The notes below the pieces were generated by a model. The model was not told where the DNA came from. It saw only the letters and a program-made list of their open reading frames with translations, and did not search any database. From positions 22,415-86,414 of the forward strand of contig NZ_MBTG01000029.1 in the NCBI RefSeq assembly GCF_002027705.1: a stretch of 64,000 nt of DNA. Direction: 5' to 3'. Numbering within the stretch: the first letter of the stretch is position 1; the number at the start of each line of letters is the position of its first letter. Positions 44,558-53,217 of the stretch are shown in pieces. The position numbers were made by a program, and so were the translations under genes. Source of the stretch: Paenibacillus ferrarius (GTDB taxonomy: Bacteria > Bacillota > Bacilli > Paenibacillales > NBRC-103111).

Positions 44558-45071
44558 TTGAAGGAACAATTAAAGCATGTGTGGTTAAATGGTGGTCCTC
44601 GTGCTGGGAAGACCACAATGACTAAAAAATTTATAGAGAAGCTAGGATTTCAAACACTAGAACTTTATGATGTCTTAAAATATAGAACATCCTCTAGCCC
44701 TATTGAAAATCCTGCCCTTCAATTTCCTCACCCTAACTTAGACTGGGATAAGTGGTTCAATAAACCCGTTGATCATTATAGATTTAGGTATAATGCCTGA
44801 GCTCACACTACCCTATATTCCTAAAGAAAGAATGATATGTCTCTATACTTCTGATGAAGAGATAGAAAGGTTATATTTCTTTAGAGAAGATCACAAGATG
44901 ATTTTTGACTGTATTAAAGCCTACTCATTAAACCCAGAGGAAACAATAAAACACAGTAATAAATCTATGGTGAAATTCTCTAAAATAATTAAAAAAAAGC
45001 TTGCGTTAACAATGGTATCAAAACAATTGAAAGAACACCTATTATGGGTGTTGAAGAACAATTTAGAATAG
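44558..45071 (+). pseudogene. P-loop ATPase/kinase split by deletion and frameshift
   Basis: The first frame has the Walker A motif NGGPRAGKTTMTKKF and runs to NKPVDHYRFRYNA, stopping at 44800. The second frame opens with IIIDLGIMPELTLP (a Walker B-like strand) and continues to 45071. Together they read as one small P-loop kinase that has lost a segment near 44770, with a change of frame. The TTG at 44558 is a weak start. Confidence 0.6.
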
Positions 45072-45117
45072 TTAGTGAACATTTTGGTTTTTGATTAGAG
45101 CAAGCACATAGCAGTCC

Positions 45118-45204
45118 ATTTAACTAACTGGACACTCTAGCACAATAAACAGGGACCAGATTGCCGCAAAAGCTGTTCCCTGTTTTCATGAAGTAACTGG
45201 CAGC
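45118..45204. repeat. GGCAGCC-type hairpin repeat, divergent stem
   Basis: TTAACTAACTGG, CACAATAAAC, then a stem ACAGGGA / TCCCTGT with a T run, and AAGTAACTGGCAGC. The motif order agrees with the other copies although the stem sequence differs. Confidence 0.55.
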
Positions 45205-45348
45205 TTAACGCAGGATTCGAAAGTTTATTCCTCAAGTATGTTCAATAGTGCATTTGCCATAGAAAGGAATCAGAAATTTAAAACAGGGTTATTGTATCAA
45301 TAGCTGTTAGCAAAACCAGATAAAACAAATTTTATCAATGGTGATATT

Positions 45349-45876
45349 ATGAATATCTATGGTCATCTAAATAAGGTTACTCGAATTTTTTTAGATTTAG
45401 TATTCGAACCAAGTAATTTTAATCCTCCAAAAATCATAGATGAACTTAGGGAATCTTGGACATACATTGAGAAGTACATCAAAAATGCTCATCCTAAATG
45501 GACAAGTAATTGGGATAAAACAATAATGAATTTAAACCCTAATGAACTAGCTATCTCTGAAGATATGGTAAAAGATACACGTAAGAAAATAGATAAATTA
45601 ATGAAGGAACGAAGAGTCAAAGACTATTTTAGCTTATATATATCGATTGTTGAGGGTCTGACAATTTATAATAAGTCGTACGAAGAGTCATGTGATGTTT
45701 GTCAGGGTGAGCTTCATTATTATACAGATATAAGCAGTAAAACAGTTGTAAAGAAATGCACAACATGTGGTTGTTTATATAACGGTAAGTATGGAACTAA
45801 AATCGGATGGGGAAAAGACATTTCTTTAAGGCCTGCAAATAAAAGTGAATTAGAAAGTGAAGGAATTCTGGGATGA
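45349..45876 (+). CDS. Hypothetical protein with C-terminal zinc ribbon
   Basis: 175 residues. The N-terminal two thirds are helical. The C-terminal part has two cysteine pairs, CDVC (about 116-119) and CTTC with CGC (about 137-142), as in zinc ribbons. Function unknown. The base composition is AT-rich compared with neighbouring genes, pointing to transfer. Confidence 0.55.
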   Translation: MNIYGHLNKVTRIFLDLVFEPSNFNPPKIIDELRESWTYIEKYIKNAHPKWTSNWDKTIMNLNPNELAISEDMVKDTRKKIDKLMKERRVKDYFSLYISIVEGLTIYNKSYEESCDVCQGELHYYTDISSKTVVKKCTTCGCLYNGKYGTKIGWGKDISLRPANKSELESEGILG

Positions 45877-46163
45877 TGATAACACAGGAATTCTGCAAAA
45901 CTGCGTAACACCTCATTTAACGCCGCGGCTGGCTCCCAACGAACTCGAGTTGTTCGAGGTCTGTTCCGCTCCCTCGGTAACGTTAGTTCAATAAAACAGC
46001 GACAGTCTTGTACTTTATTTTCCTTCAACAACAACAGGTTTCCAGCGAGGGAAAGCGGTAAAGGGCAGAAAAGTGTAAGAAAGAAACATGGCATAGGTCC
46101 CGAGAAAGAAGTACAATCACCATATAAGTGTGCATTATACACAAAACCCAAGGAGCGAATATT

Positions 46164-46901
46164 ATGGAGATAGTCAAACATAACGATCCGCTGGTCGTAT
46201 CGTTTGTGCGGGCAGTACAAACGGGCAACTTGGATGCATTGCGTCGTCTTCTAAACGAGGTTCCTGGCTTAGCCTCAAAGAGAGCCATAGACAACAAAGG
46301 GGGTTCTCGTACTACTTTGCACGTGGTTACAGATTGGCCAGGATATTTCCCAAACGGCCCCTTAATTGTAAAGATGCTGATTGACGCAGGAGCAGATCCT
46401 AATGCCCCAGCTACAGGTGGAACCTTTTCCGAGACCCCATTGCACTGGGCGGCCAGCAGTGACGATGTGGATGTTGCCACTGCGTTAATCGATGGTGGAG
46501 CCGACATTGAAGTGCTTGGTGGCTCCATTGCTAATGGTACCCCTTTGGACAATGCAGTGGGCTATGGATGTTGGAACGTTGCGAGACTCTTGGTTCAGCG
46601 GGGTGCGCATGTGGACAAACTTTGGCACGCAGCAGCTCTAGGGATGATGTCTAGAGTTGAGGAACTGATGGGCTCCAATCCGGCACCTACTGTGGATGAC
46701 ATTACCGAGGCTTTCTGGCAAGCGTGCAGTGGAGGCCAACGTCGTGTTGCCGATTATCTCCTCTCCAAAGGAGCCGACATAAATGGGGTCCCTGGTTACA
46801 CGGATCGGACGCCACTCGATGCAGCTGGCAGTCTCGACACTCGGAGAGATACGTTGGTTTCTTGGCTTAAAAGCAAAGGTGCCAAGTCGTCAAAAGAGTG
46901 A
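46164..46901 (+). CDS. Ankyrin-repeat protein
   Basis: 245 residues made of about five ankyrin repeats. Clear units are ETPLHWAASSDDVDVATALI, GTPLDNAVGYGCWNVARLLV and the final RTPLDAAGS. No signal peptide, so cytoplasmic. Such proteins bind other proteins; no partner can be named. Start ATG 46164 behind AAGGAG. G+C-richer than the preceding genes. Confidence 0.82.
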   Translation: MEIVKHNDPLVVSFVRAVQTGNLDALRRLLNEVPGLASKRAIDNKGGSRTTLHVVTDWPGYFPNGPLIVKMLIDAGADPNAPATGGTFSETPLHWAASSDDVDVATALIDGGADIEVLGGSIANGTPLDNAVGYGCWNVARLLVQRGAHVDKLWHAAALGMMSRVEELMGSNPAPTVDDITEAFWQACSGGQRRVADYLLSKGADINGVPGYTDRTPLDAAGSLDTRRDTLVSWLKSKGAKSSKE

Positions 46902-47009
46902 CTGGCGTAGGTTTTTGCAGATTGGAATCCGCAAACGGAGAACAAGAGCTTAAATAACACCAACGCGGTGACCAGCACATATGTTTTGGTCGAAAGGGGA
47001 TATAAATTT

Positions 47010-47465
47010 ATGGATTGTTGTACACCAGCTAATAATGCCGTAACTACCAAATCAGAGTGCCCTTCCTGCGGTGAGAAGGGCAAGAACGTGCAACTCATAA
47101 CGCTGAAGTCCCTTCTTAAAGCATCGGCGTTAGAAGCCATTAAGCCAGAGAACTCTTACGTTTTTTGTTCTAACCCTGTCTGTTCCATCGTCTACTTTAG
47201 CGGTAACGGTTCGCAAACGTTTGTGGAGAACGACCTAAAGGTGCCAGTGTTCCCCAAAAAACAGGGCGCAGATGTGCCTGTGTGTTACTGCTTTGACTGG
47301 ACGAGAGAGCGGCTTCTTCAAGCCGTCGAAGCCGACCAAAAACCAGCTGACCAAATTAAAGCTCATGTTCAAGCGGGGCGATGTGGGTGCGAGGTAAATA
47401 ACCCTCAAGGGGCTTGTTGCTTAGGTAATGTGAACTCTTTGGTACGAGATCTCAAAGAGGGCTAA
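47010..47465 (+). CDS. CopZ-type iron-sulfur metallochaperone-like protein
   Basis: 151 residues. The N-terminal part begins MDCCTP, has a zinc-type CPSCGEKG, and carries a FCSNPVCSIVYF segment like the N-terminal domain of Archaeoglobus CopZ. The C-terminal part VCYCFDWTRERLL with CGCEVNNPQGACC resembles a BFD-like [2Fe-2S] unit. The heavy-metal HMA domain of longer CopZ proteins is absent. Start ATG 47010 behind AAAGGGGA. No mercury or copper genes are adjacent. Confidence 0.7.
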   Translation: MDCCTPANNAVTTKSECPSCGEKGKNVQLITLKSLLKASALEAIKPENSYVFCSNPVCSIVYFSGNGSQTFVENDLKVPVFPKKQGADVPVCYCFDWTRERLLQAVEADQKPADQIKAHVQAGRCGCEVNNPQGACCLGNVNSLVRDLKEG

Positions 47466-47477
47466 ACATAAGCGTGT

Positions 47478-47545
47478 GATTCAACTAAAGCCGAACGATT
47501 GTACAATAGCGGTTGCTTAGGCAGCCGTTTTTTTGTTTTCACTGT
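47478..47545. repeat. GGCAGCC-type hairpin repeat, terminator-like
   Basis: ATTCAACTAAAG, a stem AGCGGTTGC / GGCAGCCG followed by TTTTTTTG. It sits right after the metallochaperone-like gene and could end its transcript. Its stem sequence is almost that of the copy at 41504. Confidence 0.65.
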
Positions 47546-47702
47546 GCGGTTTGGAAATGATGTGTAGCGCAACCTCTGTTATATCGCTATCTCAGAACGA
47601 TATTTGAAAAAACCAAAATATAGACTTATGTCCAATCAATGACTATGTACCGAGCGTATGATTATACCGTAATGTAAATTTACTTGAGGGGAATGAGTAG
47701 AT

Positions 47703-47795
47703 ATGAGTGGTGCAGGTTATGGTGTTAACAACGCAGCAGCTGTTTTGGTTCTTTTTATTCTTTTGGTTATTATCTTAATGACTTTTGCAATTTAA
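47703..47795 (+). CDS. YjcZ-family small spore-type membrane peptide
   Basis: 30 residues. A glycine-containing start MSGAGYGVNNAAAV and one membrane helix rich in Leu/Ile. This matches the YjcZ family of tiny sporulation peptides. GAGGGG lies upstream and a strong terminator follows. The gene is too short for usual gene finders. Confidence 0.75.
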   Translation: MSGAGYGVNNAAAVLVLFILLVIILMTFAI

Positions 47796-47813
47796 ACCAA
47801 CATCACAACAAGT

Positions 47814-47862
47814 AAAAACGGTCTTTTCGCGAAATAGATGCGAGTACAGACCGTTTTTTTCT
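47814..47862 (+). terminator. Terminator of the YjcZ-like gene
   Basis: AAAACGGTCT / AGACCGTTTT, a perfect stem over a 23-base loop, followed by TTTCTTG. Confidence 0.85.
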
Positions 47863-48277
47863 TGTTGTTTAAATGAGGGTGAAGGGGAGTTAGGTGCTGG
47901 CTGGCAATATCAATATATGGTCAAGTGGATGGTTAGGATTCATAATCTTGACAAGGATACATGTGCAAGATTGGAGACTTGATCAAGTGCACTGCAGCAG
48001 GGGTATTAGCCTTTTACTGACTATCTTGGTGGGGAGTTACTTAACGAGCGTGTTAGCGTTGAAGTGAAAGAGAATCAATCGGAAAATCATTTACAAATTA
48101 CCAAAATGTTTGAAGATCCACCGAAGTTAAGGTGTGCTCTTTTCAGTGTATTCAAAATTTACTTCTCTTTGCGAACTTCGTAATTATCCTGGGTAAATGC
48201 CGTGCACATCTACGGCACTTCCCCATAGATTAATGTTGTAAGTCAAACATCATTACAAATTACAAGGAGAGAGATAA
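47863..48277. other. Intergenic stretch without a supportable gene
   Basis: About 415 bases. A frame of about 55 codons (48018-48182) is open but has no start with a ribosome site. An AT-rich region before 48278 probably holds the promoter of the next gene. Nothing else seen. Confidence 0.4.
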
Positions 48278-48535
48278 ATGGCTAATGAGTTTCATTTAAC
48301 CACTGTTGGAAAAGTACCTTTGAAAACACAAAGAAGAATTAAAAGTATTTCTCCTGGGTTAGTTGGAAGAATTGTTGTTGTTCGAACATTAGCCGGTACA
48401 TTCATTGGATGTCTAAGAAGTATTGGGCTTACTACGATTCGCTTAAGAATTTTTAGCGGAGTTGATAGAGTATTTATTACAATTCGAATTCCAATTGGCA
48501 TCATAATAGACATTTTCCGCTTCCCTTGCCCTTAA
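48278..48535 (+). CDS. Small basic hydrophobic protein near spore-type genes
   Basis: 85 residues, very rich in Ile, Arg and Val and nearly without acidic residues, with alternating polar and hydrophobic residues that suggest beta strands. CAAGGAGAG ribosome site. Its place between a YjcZ-like peptide and an exosporium-like protein suggests a spore-surface role, but the family is not recognised. Confidence 0.55.
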   Translation: MANEFHLTTVGKVPLKTQRRIKSISPGLVGRIVVVRTLAGTFIGCLRSIGLTTIRLRIFSGVDRVFITIRIPIGIIIDIFRFPCP

Positions 48536-48643
48536 GTTTATTTAGGTTCTGAGTCATGATCAAAGCCGCATCTTCCAAATTGTCCAATCATTCTCTTTTT
48601 GTCAAACATATCTTGAATATATCAAACAAGAGGAGTGGATATT

Positions 48644-49069
48644 TTGGTACGTGTTCTCGATAAAGCTGCTGTTCAGCCGCGCCGTAGATTCAACTTAGCA
48701 AACTCATTTATTATCCGACGTTCACCAGCAAGATCTCGCCTTGCAACAATCACATTGCGAATTCCAGTGAATTCTCAACCCAATCGGGTAGATTTGGTAG
48801 CAACCGTAGGTGTTCGAGGAGTCACTGGCATTGCGCAAATTCTATTTAGAATCTTCCGCGATGGAAGAGAGATTTTCAACACACAACAAGGTATAGAATC
48901 AATTGGTTCTGAACAAAATTATGCTGTTACGTTCCAAGCAGAAGATAGAAATGTAAGAGCAGGTACCCATGTTTATACAGTCACAGCAGAAAACCGTACT
49001 GCCAATACAAGAGCCGATATTGTTGGGCCTATATCGTTTAGTGGGTTAGCTGTTCAAACGAGAAACTAA
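48644..49069 (+). CDS. Exosporium-protein-C-like structural protein
   Basis: 141 residues, all-beta by pattern. Segments such as NRVDLVATVGVRGVTG, ILFRIFRDGREIFNTQQG and AGTHVYTVTAENRT resemble the proteins annotated as exosporium protein C in Bacillus. No signal peptide. TTG 48644 is chosen because AGGAG at 48631 is nine bases before; an in-frame GTG at 48635 overlaps the ribosome site. Likely a spore-surface component. Confidence 0.5.
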   Translation: MVRVLDKAAVQPRRRFNLANSFIIRRSPARSRLATITLRIPVNSQPNRVDLVATVGVRGVTGIAQILFRIFRDGREIFNTQQGIESIGSEQNYAVTFQAEDRNVRAGTHVYTVTAENRTANTRADIVGPISFSGLAVQTRN

Positions 49070-49137
49070 TACCATTTATATGCATCCTTCAAAATCCTTG
49101 ATTTTGAGGAAATGGGTACTTCGTGATTTAAAAAGGC

Positions 49138-49182
49138 AAAAAGCAGCTCGTTCCTCGTCAGTAGGAAGGGCTGCTTTTTCTA
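49138..49182 (+). terminator. Terminator of the exosporium-like gene
   Basis: AAAAGCAGC with TTCCT arms pairs with AGGAA and GCTGCTTTTT, followed by TTCT. Confidence 0.85.
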
Positions 49183-49196
49183 TTGATGTCCCATGA

Positions 49197-49358
49197 ATGA
49201 GTAAATGGATTCTGGGACATCGCGGAGAAATAACAAAATTAAGAGATTTAGGTAATGAGGAATATTCTAGATTATGGGGAATTGATTTTCCTGAAACAGC
49301 ATATCAAAGACTAACAAGAGCTAAAGAATTCATTAAAATGAAAGACAATGATAGCTGA
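49197..49358 (+). CDS. Short open frame, possible gene fragment
   Basis: 53 codons with normal-looking composition (MSKWILGHRGEITKL start, EFIKMKDNDS end). It begins 15 bases after a terminator and has no ribosome site. It may be the tail of a lost gene. Family unknown. Confidence 0.3.
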   Translation: MSKWILGHRGEITKLRDLGNEEYSRLWGIDFPETAYQRLTRAKEFIKMKDNDS

Positions 49359-49383
49359 TCTTGCTAGAGATACTTTCACATTT

Positions 49384-50286
49384 TTATGTCATGTTGTCTA
49401 ATTGGAAGCTAATTTCATTAATTAATTTTCTTCGATATACGCCTGGGGTAACGCCAGTAAACTTCTTAAATAACTTATGAAAATAAGGTAAGCTCTCATA
49501 ACCGCAATTGTGGGCGATCGTATCAATACCTAAGTCGGTAGTTAAAAGCAGCTCCTTTGCAGTTGAAATTCGTTTGGCATTCACATAGTCGGTGATGTTC
49601 ATCCCGGTTAGTTGTTTAAACACCCTAGATAAATGAGCGGCTGAGACTGAAGTGTGCTTAGCCAAATACGAAAGTCCAGCGATTTGTTCAGTGTGAAACT
49701 GATCTAAGTGTTGAAGTAAGTTTAGTAGCCAGGGGGGGCCGATATCGGACGCGGCCAGTTGATGATGGGATTCTTTTAATATCAAACGATTAATGCTGAT
49801 GAGAAGGCTATTTAAATGTAGTTGAACTGCGTATCTAAAACCAGCTTCGTGTCGTTCCAATTCTTCATGCATTTGTTTGAGTTTTTCTTCGAGATGAGGG
49901 CGCATGGCTGCTGGGACAACAAGCTTATAGCTCTTATATTTTCGGGCTCGCTCAAAAACTTGCATATTCGTAAACGAATCACCTGCTGAATAATGTCCGA
50001 TCAGTTGCGAATCAAAATAGACAGCGGTGGCGGTAATTGGAAATTCAGAATCTGGCAATGCCTGATGAACGGTATTTCCAGGAATGATGAAGAGGTCTCC
50101 TTCATTCATCTCATAGAGCATTTGGTTTAAGAAAAACGTACCTTTTCCACTATAAATATAAACCAATTCAAAGCGATCATGAAGATGCTCTGGTAGTTCA
50201 CGATTTGGTGTCTTTTTGTCCTTAAATACAATGTCAAAAGGTAAGAGGTGGTCGTTAATAAAGTTCTTTATAAGCGGTTTTTGCAT
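49384..50286 (-). CDS. AraC-family regulator with cupin sensor domain
   Basis: 300 residues. The N-terminal cupin-type sugar-sensing domain (about 10-150) has PEHLHDRFELVYI and the MNEGDLFIIPGNTVHQ strand pair. The C-terminal AraC DNA-binding domain (about 195-295) has two helix-turn-helix units, ending NCGYESLPYFHKLFKKFTG. It is transcribed away from the catabolic operon that starts at 50483, the usual arrangement of a local activator. Effector probably a sugar or sugar acid of that pathway. Confidence 0.9.
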   Translation of the reverse strand: MQKPLIKNFINDHLLPFDIVFKDKKTPNRELPEHLHDRFELVYIYSGKGTFFLNQMLYEMNEGDLFIIPGNTVHQALPDSEFPITATAVYFDSQLIGHYSAGDSFTNMQVFERARKYKSYKLVVPAAMRPHLEEKLKQMHEELERHEAGFRYAVQLHLNSLLISINRLILKESHHQLAASDIGPPWLLNLLQHLDQFHTEQIAGLSYLAKHTSVSAAHLSRVFKQLTGMNITDYVNAKRISTAKELLLTTDLGIDTIAHNCGYESLPYFHKLFKKFTGVTPGVYRRKLINEISFQLDNMT

Positions 50287-50374
50287 GTTCCGAACCTCCC
50301 CAGATCATCTCACTTCGTTATTTTTCTTATTTATAGAATATCAAAATAGAGTATGTTTTTGCAAAGGTAAAGAA

Positions 50375-50402
50375 TTAACAAATGCCATATTCTTGATACA
50401 AT
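50375..50402 (+). promoter_or_regulatory. Putative promoter of the catabolic operon
   Basis: TTAACA and TACAAT with a 16-base spacer, 81 bases before the first gene and downstream of the divergent regulator. Good -10, fair -35. Confidence 0.5.
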
Positions 50403-50482
50403 ATTATTAAGCAGCACTTACCTTGAAGAAACTCAATTTATTCTATAAGTTCGGAAAATCTCATTAAAGGAGCCAGTCATCG

Positions 50483-53185
50483 ATGGACGTCGTTTACCAA
50501 TTTGAAGAAGTAGCAAGACTTCCCTTGCCCGGGGATAACTGCGCCGTTGCGATTCAGCAATTGAACTCCGGTACTGTCATTCAGTATGAAGGGCAATTCC
50601 TCGTCTTGGATTATACGGTTATGGAAGGCCATCGATTCGCGGTGAAAGCGATTGCTCCTGGCGAAGATCTGCTTTCGTGGCATTTGCCTTTCGGTGTTGC
50701 GATTCAGCCGATTCAGCCCGGTCACTATGTGATCAACAAAACGGTACGGGAAGCGCTCAGTGTGCGCCAGTTGACATTCGCGGTGCCGGCGGAGCCCAAT
50801 TTTGCTGATCAAGTATCTCCCTATATCCTTGACGAGGAGAACTTCCAGCCAGCTCAGGCATCGCCAGCTTATGAGGATACGCGTACGTTCATGGGATATC
50901 GCCGCCATGCAGATCGCGGGGTTGGCACCAGGAACTACGTCGTACTGCTGGGTACCACCTCGCACACGGGGAGCTACGTGAATGAGCTTGCTTCTCGTCT
51001 GCAAGGCGAATGGAAGAACGATTCGAATATAGACGGGATAGTTCCTGTCGCTCACACGGAGGGCGGCATAGAGAATCCGAATAATGCGGATTTGCTGCTG
51101 CGGACGCTCGCGGGTTTCATGGTCAATCCGAACGTCGGAGCCGTATTGGTTATCGATTATGGCAATGAATCGGTCACGAACAAGATGGTGGAAGCTTATG
51201 CACGTGAGCATAGCTATCCGATCGATGAAGTGCTGCATAAGTTCGTGTCGCTCACAGGCAGCTTCGAAGAGGAGTTGGTTAAAGGTGAAGCGATCGTACG
51301 GGATTGGCTGGAGGCGGTTAGCTCGATGCAGCGGACGTCTGAATCCATCAGCCACTTGCGAATCGGCTTGCAGTGCGGCGGTTCGGACGCATTTTCCGGA
51401 GTATCCGCGAATCCGCTGCTTGGCTGGGTTTCGGAACAATTGGTGCGCTACGGCGGTGCGGCTAGTCTAGCCGAAACGGATGAGTTGATTGGCGCGGAGC
51501 CTTATGTCCTGTCGAAAGTACGCAACGTGGAAACCGCGCGCAAATTTCTGGAACTTGTGAACCGATTTAAGGAGCGTACGTCCTGGCATGGCACAAGTGC
51601 AGAAGGTAACCCATCAGGCGGCAACATGTATCGCGGCTTGTACAATATCTATCTCAAATCTATAGGCGCCGCAATGAAGAAAGACCCGACAACGCGGATC
51701 GACTATGCAACGGAGTACGGGGAGCTCATGAAGGATGGCGGTTACTATTTCATGGATAGCCCTGGAAATGACCTGGAGAGCATAGCTGGACAAATAGCCG
51801 CAGGCTGCAACATGATCTTTTTTACAACAGGAAATGGTTCGATCACCAACTTCCCATATGTACCTACGGTCAAGGTGGTCACGACAACTCGCCGGTTCCA
51901 ATTGCTGTCGAACGATATGGATGTGAACGCGGGGCAGTATCTGGAAGGCAAGTCGATGGATGAGCTGGGCCAAGAGGTATTCGAGTTGGCACTCCAAATT
52001 GCCTCCGGTCAGCGAAGCGTCGGCGAGAAGGCGGGCCATGCCCAAGTACAAATTTGGCGCAACTGGCAGCAGAACGATGCAAGTCAGCTGGAGACGCTGC
52101 TTCACACTCCTGTACCGACAGGAGCTCCGATCGCCATTGAAGATAATGTTGTACCGATGGCTAATTCAATCCAATTCTCCTTTACTCGGCATCGCAATCG
52201 GCAGTCCAGTGATCATATCGGCTTGATCGTGCCGACCAGTCTTTGTGCCGGACAGGTAGCGGGTATGATCACACGGCGCTTGAACGAGCAAGGAACAGGG
52301 AAGCCTGAGCTCTCGCGCTTTGTCACCTTGGCGCACACGGAAGGATGCGGCACCTCGGGGGGGCCAGCTGAATCCCTGTTTTCCCGCACGTTGATCGGCT
52401 ATATTACGCATCCAATGGTGGAGCATTGTTTGCTGCTGGAACATGGCTGCGAGAAAACGCATAACGACTATATGCGCCATCAGATGGATGTGATGGGTGT
52501 CGATGCGAGCCGTCTTGGTTATGCCAGCATCCAGCTCGATGGGGGAATTGCCAAGGTGAGCGAGAAGGTTGAGGCCTGGTTCGCCGATCAATTGGCTGCC
52601 GCCGAACCTGCGGAGAAGGTGACGGTCGGTCTGGAAGGGCTGCGCATCGGGATCGTAAGCGTGGGTGCCATGAACAAAGATGCCGGCGCACAGCTGGGGC
52701 TGCTAACCAGGATGATCGTCGGGGCCGGAGGCTTGGTCGTTGTTCCCGAGAACAGCGAATTGCTTGCCGAAGACGCATTCAGTCAGCCTTTATTTGGCTC
52801 GTCTCAAGTTCGGCCGTCTATTGCCTATGGGGAACACGTCCGCCGAAACGGCTTCCACATTATGGAGACTCCAACAACGCATGGCGTGGAGACGATTACA
52901 GGACTCGCCGCCACGGGTGTGGAATTAATAATCGCACTGATCGGTGATCGTCCGATGCAGACGCATCCTTTCGTCCCCATGCTGCAAGTGACGTCGGAAC
53001 AGGCTGTGGTGCATAACCATAAGCAAGATGTCGATTTGGTACTCGAGGGCAACCCGAACATCTGGGTGAATCAAATTCTCGAACGCAGCAAAGAAATTCT
53101 GGAACATACGTATGTACCACGTCTCTATCAGCAAGGTAATATCGGTTTTCAAATGACACGGGGCTTTTTGGGTGTGTCGTTATAA
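50483..53185 (+). CDS. Double UxaA-family sugar-acid dehydratase (candidate L-fuconate dehydratase)
   Basis: 900 residues, far above the roughly 500 of altronate dehydratase. An N-terminal SAF domain (about 10-85) precedes the UxaA core: GVGTRNYVVLLGT, VAHTEGG, and the C-terminal half with GCNMIFFTTGNGS and LSNDMDVNAGQY. A second core follows (about 565-900): HIGLIVPTSLCAG, LAHTEGCGTSGG, LLLEHGCEKTHND, and a weaker second C-half with GVETITGLAATGVELI. It thus looks like two UxaA proteins in one chain, the second lacking the SAF unit. By context it would dehydrate the acid made by the next two enzymes; two UxaA-type genes in the Campylobacter jejuni fucose island are a precedent. Confidence 0.8.
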   Translation: MDVVYQFEEVARLPLPGDNCAVAIQQLNSGTVIQYEGQFLVLDYTVMEGHRFAVKAIAPGEDLLSWHLPFGVAIQPIQPGHYVINKTVREALSVRQLTFAVPAEPNFADQVSPYILDEENFQPAQASPAYEDTRTFMGYRRHADRGVGTRNYVVLLGTTSHTGSYVNELASRLQGEWKNDSNIDGIVPVAHTEGGIENPNNADLLLRTLAGFMVNPNVGAVLVIDYGNESVTNKMVEAYAREHSYPIDEVLHKFVSLTGSFEEELVKGEAIVRDWLEAVSSMQRTSESISHLRIGLQCGGSDAFSGVSANPLLGWVSEQLVRYGGAASLAETDELIGAEPYVLSKVRNVETARKFLELVNRFKERTSWHGTSAEGNPSGGNMYRGLYNIYLKSIGAAMKKDPTTRIDYATEYGELMKDGGYYFMDSPGNDLESIAGQIAAGCNMIFFTTGNGSITNFPYVPTVKVVTTTRRFQLLSNDMDVNAGQYLEGKSMDELGQEVFELALQIASGQRSVGEKAGHAQVQIWRNWQQNDASQLETLLHTPVPTGAPIAIEDNVVPMANSIQFSFTRHRNRQSSDHIGLIVPTSLCAGQVAGMITRRLNEQGTGKPELSRFVTLAHTEGCGTSGGPAESLFSRTLIGYITHPMVEHCLLLEHGCEKTHNDYMRHQMDVMGVDASRLGYASIQLDGGIAKVSEKVEAWFADQLAAAEPAEKVTVGLEGLRIGIVSVGAMNKDAGAQLGLLTRMIVGAGGLVVVPENSELLAEDAFSQPLFGSSQVRPSIAYGEHVRRNGFHIMETPTTHGVETITGLAATGVELIIALIGDRPMQTHPFVPMLQVTSEQAVVHNHKQDVDLVLEGNPNIWVNQILERSKEILEHTYVPRLYQQGNIGFQMTRGFLGVSL

Positions 53186-53217
53186 TACAGTCAATATCAG
53201 AAAGCGAGGAACACGCC

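Noticed and set aside
45720..46552. Two overlapping minus-strand frames
   Set aside because: Antisense to the zinc-ribbon and ankyrin genes, which have clear family signatures; composition is shadow-like.
47785..47982. 65-codon open frame
   Set aside because: It starts inside the YjcZ-like gene and runs through its terminator.
50477..51439. Minus-strand open frame of 320 codons
   Set aside because: Antisense to the UxaA-family gene, rich in Arg/His as shadows are, with no start signal.
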